A stretch of 64,000 bases of DNA from Rhipicephalus microplus (Eukaryota; Arthropoda; Arachnida; Ixodida; Ixodidae): positions 164,271,772 through 164,335,771 of the forward strand of contig NC_134700.1 of NCBI RefSeq assembly GCF_043290135.1. The letters run 5' to 3'. Each line of letters opens with the position of its first letter. Within the stretch, counting starts at the first letter, position 1. Made by a program: the position numbers and the translations under genes. The notes beneath the pieces were generated by a model, which worked only from the letters and a program-made list of their open reading frames with translations, did no database searches and was not told the DNA's origin. Below, piece by piece: positions 11,096 to 22,421 of the stretch.

Positions 11096-12588
11096 CTCAG
11101 GCCAATTTTTTCACTCGCTCTCTCTCGCTTTCACACCATTATCACCTTGGTAGCCTAATACCGAATTCATACGGGGATTGAGAAAACTCATTGAAATCCA
11201 ACATCATTCATTGAAATTCCGTGGTTATTAATGAGTGACTGAACTGAAGATCGCGAAAGCCGTCAATTCAAGCATTTCAGTGGCCTTTCCTTTCAGTTGT
11301 CATTTAACTCGACTTGGGGCTACTTCGGTATAGTCTCTTCTAGTACTAGGAGTACTGGGAGGTGTTACACGAAGTTTAGGCGACACGTATCAAAAATTGG
11401 AAGAAACGCTCATCGAGCGATGTGTGTAACAGTAACAACCTGCAATAGAGCTCATTGTTTTTGCACGTGATTGGTCCAAGAAAGAGACAACCGCTAAATA
11501 AATCAAGTGCTGTTGATTTCTCGCATCAGTTATGAGACTCAATAGTGTAGGGCGGACACTCGTTGCCTCGCCATATAGGGAGAGAGCCACTGTTGTTCTT
11601 CGTGCTTATCGCCCCACCCATTCAGAGCCATGTGTTTCCTGTCACAAACAGGGTAGCTTACACGTGAGTTCTTTGTACTCTCGGGTCGCCACGCAAGCAC
11701 GCCATGGTTCTTTGCTGTTTCTCTATTGTGACAGGTGAAGCTGGCGTGAGCGTCACTGAGGCATTATTTATTGCAGACTGTGGTCGATAGCGGCGTCGCC
11801 TCGGATGGTACAGTGGTACGCTGAAGTGCTCTTTGCTCGAGTCCTCCCGAGGTATACACAGCTCGTATTTATGGCCAGCAGCAGGACCCACTAGTTACAA
11901 TATAGCTACACGTGTGTGTACCCACCCAGCTCTCGCGCCAGCGGCCATCTTACTTTTGAACACAACATACGGCTGTTTATAGGGACCTGGCACACCAGTG
12001 ATATATCACGCAGGCCTTTTCTTTAGCGTTCATCGAACACGAAGGAGGAGCTAGATGTAACTGCGAGTGAAACAAATTTAACAAAAAAAATGGGGGACCC
12101 TTAAGCTTCGCCTTTAAGAGTTGAACGTGATAGCAAAATTCGGCCACTAGTGCGTCCTTCAACCGCTATGCGCATAGTTATTCATATGTTTTGTAACATA
12201 CACACGCACGCACACAAACACGCACACAGCAGATTGGACCAGCGCGCGCGATTATCGCCGATTGGGCTCGTTTTCGTCGTGACACCTGTCGAACAAAACG
12301 CGTCAAAGGGGCCCTGAAACACTTTTTCAAGTGACTATGGAATGAGTTCACTAGAAGAGCCTATTTTCTCACAAATTCAACGCCGCAAAACTTTTAAGAA
12401 TCTGTCCAGTGCGAGTGGAGATACAAATATTTGTCGCAGGCTGCAGTTGAACTATCCCTTCTCTCGTCCCGAATAAAGCGAAGCTAAGCAGGGAGGTGTG
12501 GCCGGGGCAAAGAAACTACCACGCCTCGTGACCTTGAGCATTTCTTTGAAATGCGAAACATTTCTTAGCGAACTTCGGTGACATTGAG
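11096..12588. other. Mostly unrecognised; conserved-looking stretch 12300-12588
   Basis: 11096-12290 has no recognisable feature. 12300-12588 (GGGGCCCTGAAACACTTTTTC through CTTAGCGAACTTC) resembles a dispersed tick repeat I recall but cannot verify. Its end (AGCGAACTTCGGTGACATTGAG) also precedes element S5 at 38430-38452, so it may be part of the S-family flank or 5' end. Confidence 0.4.
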
Positions 12589-14569
12589 GGTATCTATCTA
12601 TCTAGCTGCCTACGACTTTTAGCTCTCCTGGCTGTTTCGTAAATGTTATCACTACCAAATTTGGTATGACATAACGGACTAGTCATAGTGTGACTAGCAT
12701 GACAGTTATGTCATGAATGTCATGATTTACATTTCATGGTCTTGCTGCTGTTGCGGTGGTTTCGTTCACATTCCATGTTGCAAAATTGGCATGGTATGAC
12801 ATGACTGCATGGGAAACACAAGTGACAGACCCTAACGTGAAAATCATGGCATGCATGTCATGTAAGTCATGAGCCATGACTACATGCCACGCTCATGATA
12901 TACGCTCACAGTCGTTTCGCTAGCTTCACATATACCAGGTTTGGTCTGATGGGACGTCAATGGATGACGTCCCATCATCCATTGACGCTCGTAATGCACA
13001 CGAGGCCGTTTTGCGAGCTACACATGTACCCAATTCGGTATTACGTCACGCGAACGAATGACATTGTAAATGACGCGTCTAAACATGATAATCATGACAC
13101 GCGTGTCATAACAACATGACTACATGCCACACTCAAGACGCCCATACACTTCGGCGTGACCCGGCGCGAGTTTGCGCCGGCGTTCCATTCGCGGATTCAC
13201 GTCGGCAATGCCACGCCAGGCACCGACCTGCCTGGCATATGCTCGCAGGCACGCGCCGTGCTGCGTTGCTTTGACGCATGCGTGTATGAGCACGCCAGGC
13301 GTCCCTCCGTCACAAAGCTTGGCAGCCGTGGTGATGTGTGGGTAACGCCATCGGCGCGAAATGCAGCTTGCCGCATTTCACGCCTGTTGCCGCCGGGCCT
13401 TGCCAACAAACGCTGGTCGCACCTAGCGTTAGATTATAGAGTGCTCGAGTTTTCTAGCGTAGCGTCCCCACGCCCAGCGTGCGCGCACATCAACGCTACG
13501 TGCGCTCGCCGCCATTTCGCTAGCTTCACGTATACCAAGTTTGGTATTATGGAATGTGAATGTACGACGAAGATATGTGACTGATGCAAACATGATAACC
13601 ATGAGAGGTGTGTCATGTAACAACATGACCACATGCCCCACTCATAACGTGCTCATGAACGCTTCGCTAGCTCGACATGTACGAAAATTGGTATTACATG
13701 GCGGGAGTGGACAACAAAGGTAAATCACACGTCCAAACATGATAATCTTGATATGCTAGTCATGTAAAACATGACTACATGGTACGCTCAAAGCATGCTC
13801 GCCGCCATTTCGCTAGCTCCACATATACCAAATTTGGTATTGCATGTCATGTATAGACGACGAAAGTAAATTACACAACCGAACATGATCACCATGCTGT
13901 GCGTGTCATGTAAAACATGACTACATTCTACACTCTTAGCGTGCTCGCGGCCGCTTGACTAGTTACCCATTTGGTATCACGTGACGTGAACCGACGACGA
14001 ATGTAAATGACACGTCCAAACATGATAATCATGACATACGTGTCATCTAAAACTGAACTACATGCTACGCTCATAGCACGTTCGCGGCCATTTCACTAGC
14101 TCCACATATACCAAACTTGGTATCAAGTGACGTGTATAGGTTACGAAGGTAAATGACACGTCCAAACGTCATAACCATCACAGGGATGCCATATACGGCA
14201 TAACTTAACTCCACCTCGCAACATTGTGCTGATTTTAAAGCGACTTATCTACCTTCTTTATCCGTGCTTCGCATATTGATTGATTGATTTGTGGGGTTTA
14301 ACGTCCCAAAACCACTATTTGATTATGAGAGACGCCGTAGTGGAGGGCTCCGGAAATTTCGACCACCTGGGGTTCTTTAACGTGCACCCAAATCTGAGCA
14401 CACGGGCCTACAACTTTTCCGCCTCCATCGGAAATGCAGCCGCCGCAGCCGGGAATTGAACCCGCGACCTGCGGGTCAGAAGCCGAGTACCTTAGCCACT
14501 AGACCACCGCGGCGGGGACTTCGCATATTATCGATTCCCACTGTACGTGGGATCTGCCAATTTTTTTTT
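12589..14569 (+). repeat. Interspersed palindrome-monomer element S2
   Basis: Begins with a short (ATCT)n and GCCTACGACTTTTAGCTC, the family head also seen at 22422 and 38525. ~146-bp monomers follow (palindrome cores near 12652, 12935, 13029), then the GC-rich central domain 13140-13510, then monomers with cores near 13531, 13680, 13826, 13970 and 14109. The tail (CCACCTCGCAACATTGTGCTG..., CACTGTACGTGGG hairpin, T-run) ends at 14569 and is split by a SINE. Length without the SINE and duplicated target is about 1.73 kb. Confidence 0.82.
14278..14518 (-). mobile_element. tRNA-derived tick SINE (Ruka type), full length
   Basis: On the minus strand it starts CCCCGCCGCGGTGGTCTAG (tRNA-like head), has a B-box-like GGTTCAATTCCC region, the conserved body and a 3' end of TCAATCAATC-type repeats. 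Perfect 11-bp target duplication CTTCGCATATT (14267-14277 and 14519-14529). Inserted in the tail of S2. Confidence 0.93.
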
Positions 14570-15096
14570 CGAATGCGCCGCTTTCTCAGTGGGATCACGT
14601 GCCCAATCGTGGACCCCCGCGGCGATCTCTAACTTGCTTTTTTGCTCACAGATGCACAGATGATTTTTCGCTCACAACCAAAGGGGCTGACGCTGACGGC
14701 GGGATTTCTGTGACTCGAGCTGTCTAACGCTATTTCGTTAGAGCTGAAAGCAGTGAACATGTGAATCTTACCTGTCCTGTCGCGTACGTCACGAAAATGG
14801 TTCATTTTCTTGGGCTGGATGCTTACGCCAGGGCGTGGCCGGCTGCCCTAGACTTGGGCTGATAGCCTAACCCTGTTTGCCAGCTGTATGCGGTCCTGGG
14901 ACTTGGGCTTTCAGCAGTGCCTCCCACTGGTCGATACCCCCACGTCAAGCGTCTGACAAACACCAACAAACTGGGCTGGCCATCGTCGACAATTTGCTAA
15001 AGGCAGCGTGGTTTTCTTAATCATCAGCCGACTCAGCTGACATTGAATATTCAACGCTTCGGATGCAGATTTATGGTCCAGAAATTTGAGGCGTAC
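14570..15096. other. No recognised feature
   Basis: Mixed sequence without a recognisable family, long reading frame or RNA gene. Confidence 0.4.
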
Positions 15097-15841
15097 CTTC
15101 GTGCTTCACTGGCAAAGGTCGTCGAAAGACGATAGTTGTCTGTATGGAGAGAGAGATTAAAACGTTTATATGACATTCTGCACGACGATATCGCTGCATG
15201 ATATGGACGCCATCAAACAAGTATTTGAAGAAACAGTTTTTAAGTGCGAATGAACTTAATAAGCGACCCTGAATCCGCCATCCGCGGTGCGCCTCCTCCT
15301 GTACCCTAGCAACGGCGCGAGGAGTGGAGAGGAGCGTCTGTAGCAACAGTGCAGCGACGTCACACACCCCGTGATTGCACGCGCTCCGCCCTCCGCTCCG
15401 TGGCGCGCTTGCGCAGCCACGACTTGCTCGAGATCGGCAAGTCGAAATAGGTATAGATCCATCGCAGGCATCAACCTCAAAAGCGATACCTCCAACAACG
15501 AGTACAACGCAATCGAACGCGAGCATTGCATGCGCCGTTGAAGATGTCGCACCGGTTAAAGACAAGGCAGCGCGGTGAAGGGCCCGTGACGCCGAGCTCA
15601 AGCGGGCGAAGCGGCACACGGACATAAATATCAGTATATTGTGAATTTACTCTCAAAAATACGCGTAAACTCACCAAGATTTGCCGAGAGGGTCTAATGG
15701 TTCCTGGGAACCGCAATGAGGTCACACGGGGGAGTTTGCGTTAACTCACTGGAGAATGCCAACGGATTTTAACTTTACTCCCCCTCATAGCATCACCCTG
15801 TGTATTCGCACTTAACCTCGTTCACCCTCGGGGAAATGCTT
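15097..15841 (+). repeat. Diverged copy of duplicated-unit segment (matches 45896-46496)
   Basis: 15241-15841 follows 45896-46496 landmark by landmark (AAGTGCGAATG, TCCGCGGTGCGCCTCCTCCT, CAGCGACGTCACACACC, CCACGACTTGCTCGAGAT, GGTTCCTGGGAACCGCAATG) with clear substitutions. 15097-15240 is the reverse complement of the kind of sequence at 47040-47130 and 10990-11095 (GTCGTCGAAAGACGATAG). The two parts therefore lie in a different mutual orientation than in the later duplicate. The minus-strand frame 15071-15625 is open but unrecognised. A CCTGGGAACC-type palindrome lies near 15702. Confidence 0.65.
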
Positions 15842-16126
15842 GATGATGATGAACAAACTTTATTTTATTAGCAGAAACATCCTCCTCCCCTTTCAGGTGC
15901 GAGAGCAGAAGGGAGGACCAAACCTAGACGACGGCCATGATCCCATGGTCCCTGGCGGCGTCTTCGGCCTGCCGTATTAATCGGGCTTGCAATTGAGAGT
16001 CGGAGCTCAGGAGTGCGGTATCCCATCCACTCCCGTCTGGAAATTCGCCTCTCATGGGGGCCTGCGGGCATGCCCATAAAATGTGGCTCAAGTTCACCCT
16101 GTTGTGGCAAAATTTACGCTTGTCCC
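15842..16126 (-). mobile_element. 5'-truncated LINE 3' end with target duplication
   Basis: On the minus strand it encodes the C-terminal tail of a LINE ORF2 (zinc-finger-like CHNRVNLSHILWAC, then ARDHGIMAVV and a stop), followed by AATAAAGTTTGTTC and a CATCATCATC tail. Flanked by the perfect 12-bp duplication GGGGAAATGCTT (15830-15841 and 16127-16138). The CATC tail and the C-terminal finger suggest an R1/I-group LINE. It is inserted exactly at the end of the repeat copy 15241-15841. Confidence 0.8.
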
Positions 16127-16138
16127 GGGGAAATGCTT

Positions 16139-16526
16139 GGGATTTTTTTTCAAGAAAGTAAAGCCGCTGGCAGGTGGCAACACCGGGTTGTTTTTGTGAA
16201 GAGTAAGAAACACCTGTTTTTTTTTTACGTTCATATTGTTGCGTTGTCAGCGCAGCGTAACAAGCACTGCGGTCTTTTGAACGAAAGATTTATGCAATTT
16301 AAAATAAAGTAGCGCACTACATAATACTCGCTTGTTGATGTTGCGCCCGAATATGCGCAATATATGATTTTTGATTGAATACGGTAACTAGTATGAACGA
16401 AACTAGGAGACAAAGATGGGTGGTCGCTCAGCACTGCATTAAAATTTCGGTCTGGCCGCTGAACGGCTAAACCGCAACGCTCGGTGTTCACTTTCTGGGG
16501 CGGAGAAAGTGTTTCTTGGACATTTG
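16139..16526. other. No recognised feature
   Basis: AT-rich sequence. The start (GGGATTTTTTTTCAAGAA) continues the interrupted repeat for a few bases. Otherwise nothing is recognised. Confidence 0.4.
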
Positions 16527-16810
16527 AGGACGGCTTTAAGCTCTCTCATCGTAGAGTACCGAGTACTCTAAATCGTTAGCCACTTTTTCTAAACACACAT
16601 TAAACTCGCTGGGCGTAACTTGCTCGGTTTTTAGCAAGCAGTTGAATAGCTGATTACGGGACGGCGTTGTGCTCTCCCATAGTAGAGTACCTAGTACTCT
16701 AAACCGTTAACTACTTTCTCTAAACACATGAAGCCAAAGCACTGAAGCCACGGGATGGCTTTCAGCTCTCCCATATAGTAGAGTACCACTCCAGTGTCTA
16801 GAAATATACT
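16527..16810 (+). repeat. Three-copy hairpin repeat (GAGTACCTAGTACTC type)
   Basis: Three imperfect repeats start near 16531, 16658 and 16751 with GACGGC or GATGGC, then CTCTCCCATAGTAGAGTACC, AGTACTCTAAATCGTTA and CTTTTTCTAAACACA. The GAGTACCTAGTACTC core can fold on itself. A single copy of the same unit lies at about 47198-47277 and 57178-57254, in the duplicated segments. Confidence 0.7.
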
Positions 16811-17590
16811 GCCTAGTGTGCTGAGCGCGGGCTAGCAGATGGTCTCGCAGCTGATGACTGCTGGCGGCGCCCGTATGGTGCGCTGCTGTGCGAGTGGGTG
16901 CATTTGCGTTCAATCCTTGCGCCCTGCAAGCGCTGCGAAGCTCTCAGGAGGCGAAGCCGTGCTAGGCCAACTATTTTCCTGTATTTTCGGAGTGTTTTTT
17001 ACACAATTCTTTATTGTACAAGAACTACTCGATTGCTTTCACAGTAGTGGCGCTTTGAAATACCAAATGAAGATAATTTCATATTTCATGGCATACATTT
17101 CGCCATCCACTACTGCCCGCACAACAAAAAAGAGGTAGATCCCACGTAACTTTAGAATTATATCTATGTAAAGCATGCTGATGGAAGGCAACTGTGTTGT
17201 AATTTTTTATTAAGCGAAACATTACGAAGTGACGCTAAATATATGCGAGAAATCGGATAGTCAACACTGGAACCAGCATTGGCGTTTCACGAACAATTGG
17301 CTCTTCTTGCAAAGTATTTCGAAGACCTGGCGTGGTTCGGTAGTAGAATACTTGGTTTCCTCGCAGATTGCTTGGCAGCAATTCCTCCGCCAGGATACAA
17401 AAGTTTATTATTTTCATTCGGAGGGTCAACGTTAACAATGCCAGCTTAACGCTCACGCGATAAAAAAGAAGATGTGTGAGACTTTAGCCGACAGCTTCCC
17501 ATACGCCTGAAGCCACGAAAGCCCTCTTGTACTTTTTAAGGACCACCAGGCTTCACGACCGTTTGTGAAATAACTGTGCGAGACCGTGCT
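16811..17590. other. No recognised feature
   Basis: No recognised family. Short frames only (for example 16839-17138), without motifs. Confidence 0.4.
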
Positions 17591-17765
17591 GTGTAGTCTC
17601 GAGCTGACTATTCACGCTTCTCTTTCTTACTCATCTTCTTTTCTATCTCTTTCCGTTCTATTATTCTCATTTTCTCCCACCACAAGTGTAGGGTAGCCAA
17701 CCGAGCCAAGCTTGTTAACCTCCCTGCCTTTCCTCTCTATTTATCTCTCTCTCTCTCTCATGTCA
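17591..17765 (+). mobile_element. LINE 3'-end fragment
   Basis: T/C-rich run, then GTGTAGGGTAGCCAACCGAG, GTTAACCTCCCTGCCTTTCC and a (TC)n tail. Same 3'-terminal arrangement as the I-clade LINE ending near 36640. No coding part remains visible. Confidence 0.6.
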
Positions 17766-18307
17766 AGACCAGCGAGTCATATTCATCAAACGATCTTACC
17801 CACCCAATCTAATTTTGGTTTACTCTAAGTTAAGGGGGTGATCGTAACGGCACCTCGACGTAGGCGATTTGATAGATAGATAGATAGATAGATGGATAGA
17901 TAGATAGATAAAATAGGTGCTCAAAGTGGTTGCAGTATGCAAAGAAATTAATATAAAAAATCCTCGACACTATAACCACCAGAGTTATTTTTAAAAGTGT
18001 GCTTTGTTCTTGAGAGCAGGAAGTATCACAGAAGACCCAAAAACCTTTACTTTTTAGCCCGCATTCCATTAGGATTCGAGTGAAAACAAAGAATGATAAC
18101 ATGCTAATAACAATCTGACACTCGCCGCATATAATACTCAATACGTTGTTGGAAAGGGAGTCTGACGTTGAAATGGGGGAAAAAGTGTGGGATTGATATT
18201 TTAAAGGGTATTTAAATTTTTTGGATAAATACTGATATTTGAAATGATGCCTATACGGCGATTTCGTTCACGACACTATCCACCCTAATCTGAACAAATA
18301 GTTCGGT
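17766..18307. other. (GATA)n microsatellite and unrecognised sequence
   Basis: (GATA)n with one GATG interruption lies at about 17870-17910. The rest is AT-rich without a recognised feature. Confidence 0.5.
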
Positions 18308-19083
18308 GGAGTCAGTCTCAGAATGCTTTTCTCGCACGACAGCCTTCGGATTCAGCCTTCTGCCTGCCCTCTGAATCCTACTTTTAGGGGCGAAACGTTT
18401 TATAGCAGCACCCGTTCGTCCTTTGTAGCTGTTGTAGTGTGTAACAAGTATAACATTTTGACTTCCCAGGGGGTGCCGGCAAGAGATTTCTTCTGTGCGT
18501 TGTTAAACAATAAAAAATAGTGCTCAATCTACATGCCAATGGCTGCTAATAGGGAATGATAGACAGGAGCATTCGGCTTTCAGTTAACGCGCATGCTGCG
18601 ATCCCCATTAGCAGCCATTGGCATGTACATTGAGCACTATCTGACAAAAAAGGGTTGCTACGCTATGCTCACTGGGTGTGACCTCCTTAGTTTTAGAAAG
18701 GTTTAGCCAGCGTTGAGCCTCAGTGCCATGAATACAGTGAACTAGTATATACTATGAACTCGAGGTGGTTAAAGGTGGGAAGTAGACCCGACGCGCAAGC
18801 CGTAAGAAAGTGTGTGTGCCACCTCTAGTTTAGTCCTTGGAATGTCCGCTGGATCGTGGTGCTTCTATATGGGAAATATATGATGAAAAGATGCGAGATG
18901 ATGGTACTTGGAGTGTTGAATAGATGGACGAACGGACACAGAGGCAGATGCATGGATGGACGCATGGACGTCATGACTCCATCATGCATGGATGGATACA
19001 TGATGGAGTCACTCTCAGAATGCTTTTCTCACACGACAGCCTTCGGCTTCGGCCTTCTGTCTGCCTTCTTGATCCTACTTTTA
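18308..19083 (-). repeat. Composite repeat C2 with flanking 79-bp direct repeats
   Basis: The core (18381-19004) has, on the minus strand, the family order: minisatellite (18918-18975), CACTCCAAGTACCATCATCTC, a CACCACGATCCAGCGGACATTC-type stretch, internal segment, a hairpin of ~37-bp arms at about 18519-18636 (GCTCAATCTACATGCCAATG / CATTGGCATGTACATTGAGC) and a TTTCGCCCCTAAAAG terminus. Uniquely, it is bounded by imperfect direct repeats of 79 bp, 18308-18386 and 19005-19083 (GGAGTCAGTCTCAGAATGC... to ...CCTACTTTTA). A 13-bp inverted repeat TGACTCCATCATG / CATGATGGAGTCA spans 18974-19011. Confidence 0.75.
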
Positions 19084-19599
19084 CATTCAGTAAACCGTGT
19101 GGGATCAGTTAGGGCGGGGAACAAGACATATTTTTCCTTGTTCTACCGATAACTTCTTTGACACATCAGTACAATACACGTCCTTTATTTGCATGAAAGC
19201 TTAGCTTTTAACATCTCAGGGTGTTACAGTGCACATTAGGCTCCGTCGAACTTAACAGTATATCAGATGGGAGCTGTCACACACTGATTTTAAACGTGGC
19301 GAGGCCCTGGCAGCAACAGTATAAGAGGAATTTCGCACGTTCGTGCACCCACTCGACACGCAGCGCCGCTTGTGGCATCTGAGTGCAGTCATCACATGCG
19401 GGGCCGCCCTCTCTCGTACGGAACGCGGGCGCTAAGCACACTAGGCAGAATATATTTCTAGACACTCTAGAACCACGCATATAGTTTCTTAATATTGCCA
19501 CGTTTCATTTCTCAAGTTTTGTTATCGCCCCAAAACACTACACAATTCTGAGCGCAAAACGTGCGTGCAGGTTTCTAGGAGCTTCCGGACTTTAGTAAA
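19084..19599. other. No recognised feature
   Basis: No recognised family, RNA gene or long frame. Confidence 0.4.
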
Positions 19600-19884
19600 T
19601 CATTTCGATAAGATCACACCCACTCTGTGAACTGTGGAGATTTTTCTGGAACCTACGCCACCGCCAGCGATAACGCTAGAACATTCGATGGCAAGAGTAT
19701 AAATGCCGACGCACTTCGCCGCTTGTCAGTAGTTGATCGACGGCCGACGCTCCATTCACTGCTATCTGTGCAAGACTGCTACTGTAATCTAACTTTCCGT
19801 TTACCGGGCACAGGTTCGCCCAAATAAACAGTTAAATCCCAGCATAAAGTCTTCTGTCTTCGGCCACGTCACGACCCCGTGACA
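19600..19884 (+). mobile_element. Probable solo LTR of a Ty3/gypsy-type element
   Basis: Promoter-like GAGTATAAATGCC (about 19694-19706), then GCCGACGCTCC, an AAATAAACAG polyadenylation-type signal (about 19822-19831) and an ACCCCGTGACA end at 19884: the usual order TATA, start, poly(A) signal, CA end of an LTR. No internal retrotransposon sequence follows. The left border is not certain (a TG start lies near 19627), and I found no target duplication. Confidence 0.5.
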
Positions 19885-20099
19885 ATATTCTCGGCAAAAC
19901 AATCCGCTTCATCTGAATTTCGGGGGGAGAGGAGTCTAGCGCTATAGGCGTGCGTAGGGTTTCCCGTCAGGGGAGGCAAAGGTTCGTTTCAGCGCCACCC
20001 GCCCGTATTATATCAATATGTCGGACTGACAGTGCCCCCCTCCATAGGTTGACTTAGTGCCCACCCTCATCTTATGGCTAGAAGGCGCATGGCTAGAAG

Positions 20100-21407
20100 G
20101 GACGCGAATGGACGACGAATGCATGATACTAGTGCAAACATGATAATCATCAAATGCATATCATGTAACAACATGACTACATGCCACGCTCATAATGCAC
20201 TTGCGGCCGTTTCGCTAGCGTCACATATACCAAATTTGGTAATACGGGACGTCAATGAATGACGAAGGTATGATACTGGTTCAAACATGATACTCATGAC
20301 GTGCGTGTCATGTAAAAACATTACTACATGCCACACTCGTGATGTGCTCGTAGCCGTCACGCTAGCTTCACATATGCCAAATTTCGTACTACGTCACGTG
20401 AAAGGATGACGAAGGCATGTGACTGGTGCACAAACGATAATTATGAGATGCATGTCATGTGAGAATATGACTACATACCACAGTGAATATGCTAATACAT
20501 TTCGACGTGACGTGGTGCGCGTGCACGCCGACGTTAATTTCGTCGCGTCACGCTTGCGTTGCCACTCCAGGTGCCGGTCTTGCTATATACACGCAGGCGC
20601 GCGGCCGCGCTTGGCTTAGACGCATGCGCGTTTCAGCGCTTCCGCTGTCCCTGAATCACGAAAAGAAGGAGACGCAGTGTTGTCCGAGTAAAGCATCAGC
20701 GTGAAATCTAGCATGTCGCATGCCGCGCCGGTCGCCATCAGGCCGCGCCGACGGACGCTAGTCGCGCCTGGCGTCCGAGTATAGAGTGCTCGCGTTTGTA
20801 ACGTAGCGTCGCAGTACCCAGCGTGCGCGCACGTCAACGCTCTATTGGAGTATATTGGACGCGGAAATGTTGTAGGCGCGTGTGCTCAGATTTGGGCGCA
20901 CGTTAAAGAACCCCAGGTGGTCGAAATTTCCGGAGCCCTCCACTACGGCGTCTCTCATAATCATATGGTGGTTTTGGGACGTTAAACCCCAAAAATCAAT
21001 CAATTGGAGTATATTGGGCCCTTTATGATGCGCTCGCGGCCGTTTTGCTAACTTCACATATACTAAATTTGGTGTTCCATGACGTCAATGGATTACGAAA
21101 GTATATGACTGGTGCAAACAAGATAATGCTGAGAAGCGTGTCATTTAGGAAAAGTACAGCATACCCCGCTCATAGCGTGCTCGTGGCTGTTTCTAGCTCC
21201 ACATATGCTAAACTTGGTATCACGTGACGTGAATAGATGACGAAAGTCAACGACACGTCTAAGCATGATAATCAAGACACGTAAGTCATGTACAGCATCA
21301 TTTACCTCCACCTCGTAACATTGTGCTGATTTTAGAGTGACGTGTCAACCTTTCTCATTCATACTTCGCATATCATCGATTCCCACTGTACGTGGGATCT
21401 TGCAACT
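20100..21407 (+). repeat. Interspersed palindrome-monomer element S3, 5'-truncated
   Basis: Palindrome cores ACCAAATTTGGT or variants near 20228, 20377, 21061 and 21207, GC-rich central domain about 20495-20843, and the fixed tail with ACTGTACGTGGGAT near 21385. It lacks the (ATCT)n head. A SINE with a 15-bp duplication interrupts it at 20859-21002. Composite repeat C3 starts in its terminal T-run. Confidence 0.8.
20859..21002 (+). mobile_element. tRNA-derived tick SINE, 5'-truncated
   Basis: Starts in CGCGGAAATGTTGTAGGC and runs to GGGACGTTAAACCCC plus an ATCAATCA tail. Perfect 15-bp target duplication ATTGGAGTATATTGG (20844-20858 and 21003-21017), inside S3. Confidence 0.92.
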
Positions 21408-22366
21408 TTTTAGGAGCGAAGCTCTTTATAGCGGCACCTGTTCGTCCCTCGTAGCCGTTGTAGTGTGTAACAAGTATAACATTCTGATCTCCAAGGGTGT
21501 GCCGGTGAGAGATTTCTTCTGTGCGTTGTTGAACAATAAAAGATAGGGCTCAATGTACATGCCAATGGCTGCTAATGGGAAATAAGAGACAGGTGCATTC
21601 GGCTTTTAGTTAACGCGAACGCTGCGATCCCCATTAGCAGCCATTAGCATGTACATTGAGCACTATCTGACAAGAAATGGTTGCTACGTTATACTCGCTG
21701 GGTGTAACCTCCTTAGTTTTAGAAAGGTTTAGCGAGCGTTGAGCCGCATGAATGCAATGAACTAGTATTTGCCATGAACTTGAGGTGGTTAAAGGTGGGA
21801 AGTAGATACGAAGCGCAAATCGTAAGAAAGTAAAAGCCGAATTCTTATGTCTCTCATTTCCCATTAGCAGCCATTGGCATGTACATTGAGCACTATCTGA
21901 CAGGAAAAGGTTGCTACGTTATACTCGCTGAGCGTAACCTCCTTGGTTTTAGAAAGGTTTAGCGAGCGTTGGGCCGCAGTTCCACGAATACCGTGAACTA
22001 ATATATAACATGAACTCGAGGAGGTTAAAAGCGGGAAGTAGACCCGATGCGCAAGCTCTAAGAAGATGTGCGTGTGCCACCTCTCGTTTAGTTCTTGGAA
22101 CGTCCGCTGGATGGCGGTGCTTCTATAAGGGGAATATATGATGAGAAGATACGAGATGGTGGTACTTGGAGTGTCGAATAGATGGACGAACGGACAAACA
22201 GACAGATGCATGGATGGACGCATGAACGGACGCAGGGATGGATGCATGGACGAATGCAGGGACGGACGCTCGAACAGACGCACGCGCGGACGGAAGCTAG
22301 AACGAATGGACGGACGAATGCTTCGCCCCACTCTCCATCATTCACTCCGTGGATATGCTGCTCTTT
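21408..22366 (-). repeat. Composite repeat C3, with internal duplication
   Basis: Terminus TTTTAGGAGCGAAGCTC at 21408, hairpin (about 21546-21662), internal segment, then a second copy of the ~230-bp internal segment (about 21630-21860 and 21861-22080, both starting CATTAGCAGCCATT and ending GTAAGAAAG or TAAGAAGAT), then the minisatellite 22180-22320 and the other terminus (GGGGCGAAGC read on the minus strand) near 22325. It ends in the (TATC)n tract that begins S4. Open frames in the minisatellite are artefacts of its period. Confidence 0.75.
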
Positions 22367-22367
22367 T

Positions 22368-22421
<54 letters not shown>

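Noticed and set aside
12640..14230. CRISPR array (regular repeats)
   Set aside because: Repeats of ~146 bp diverge, have no spacers of uniform length and no cas genes; the sequence is eukaryotic.
15071..15625. 184-codon minus-strand frame as a gene
   Set aside because: The related copies at 45959-46285 and 53470-53796 keep only a shorter, altered frame; the region is a dispersed non-coding repeat with no domain.
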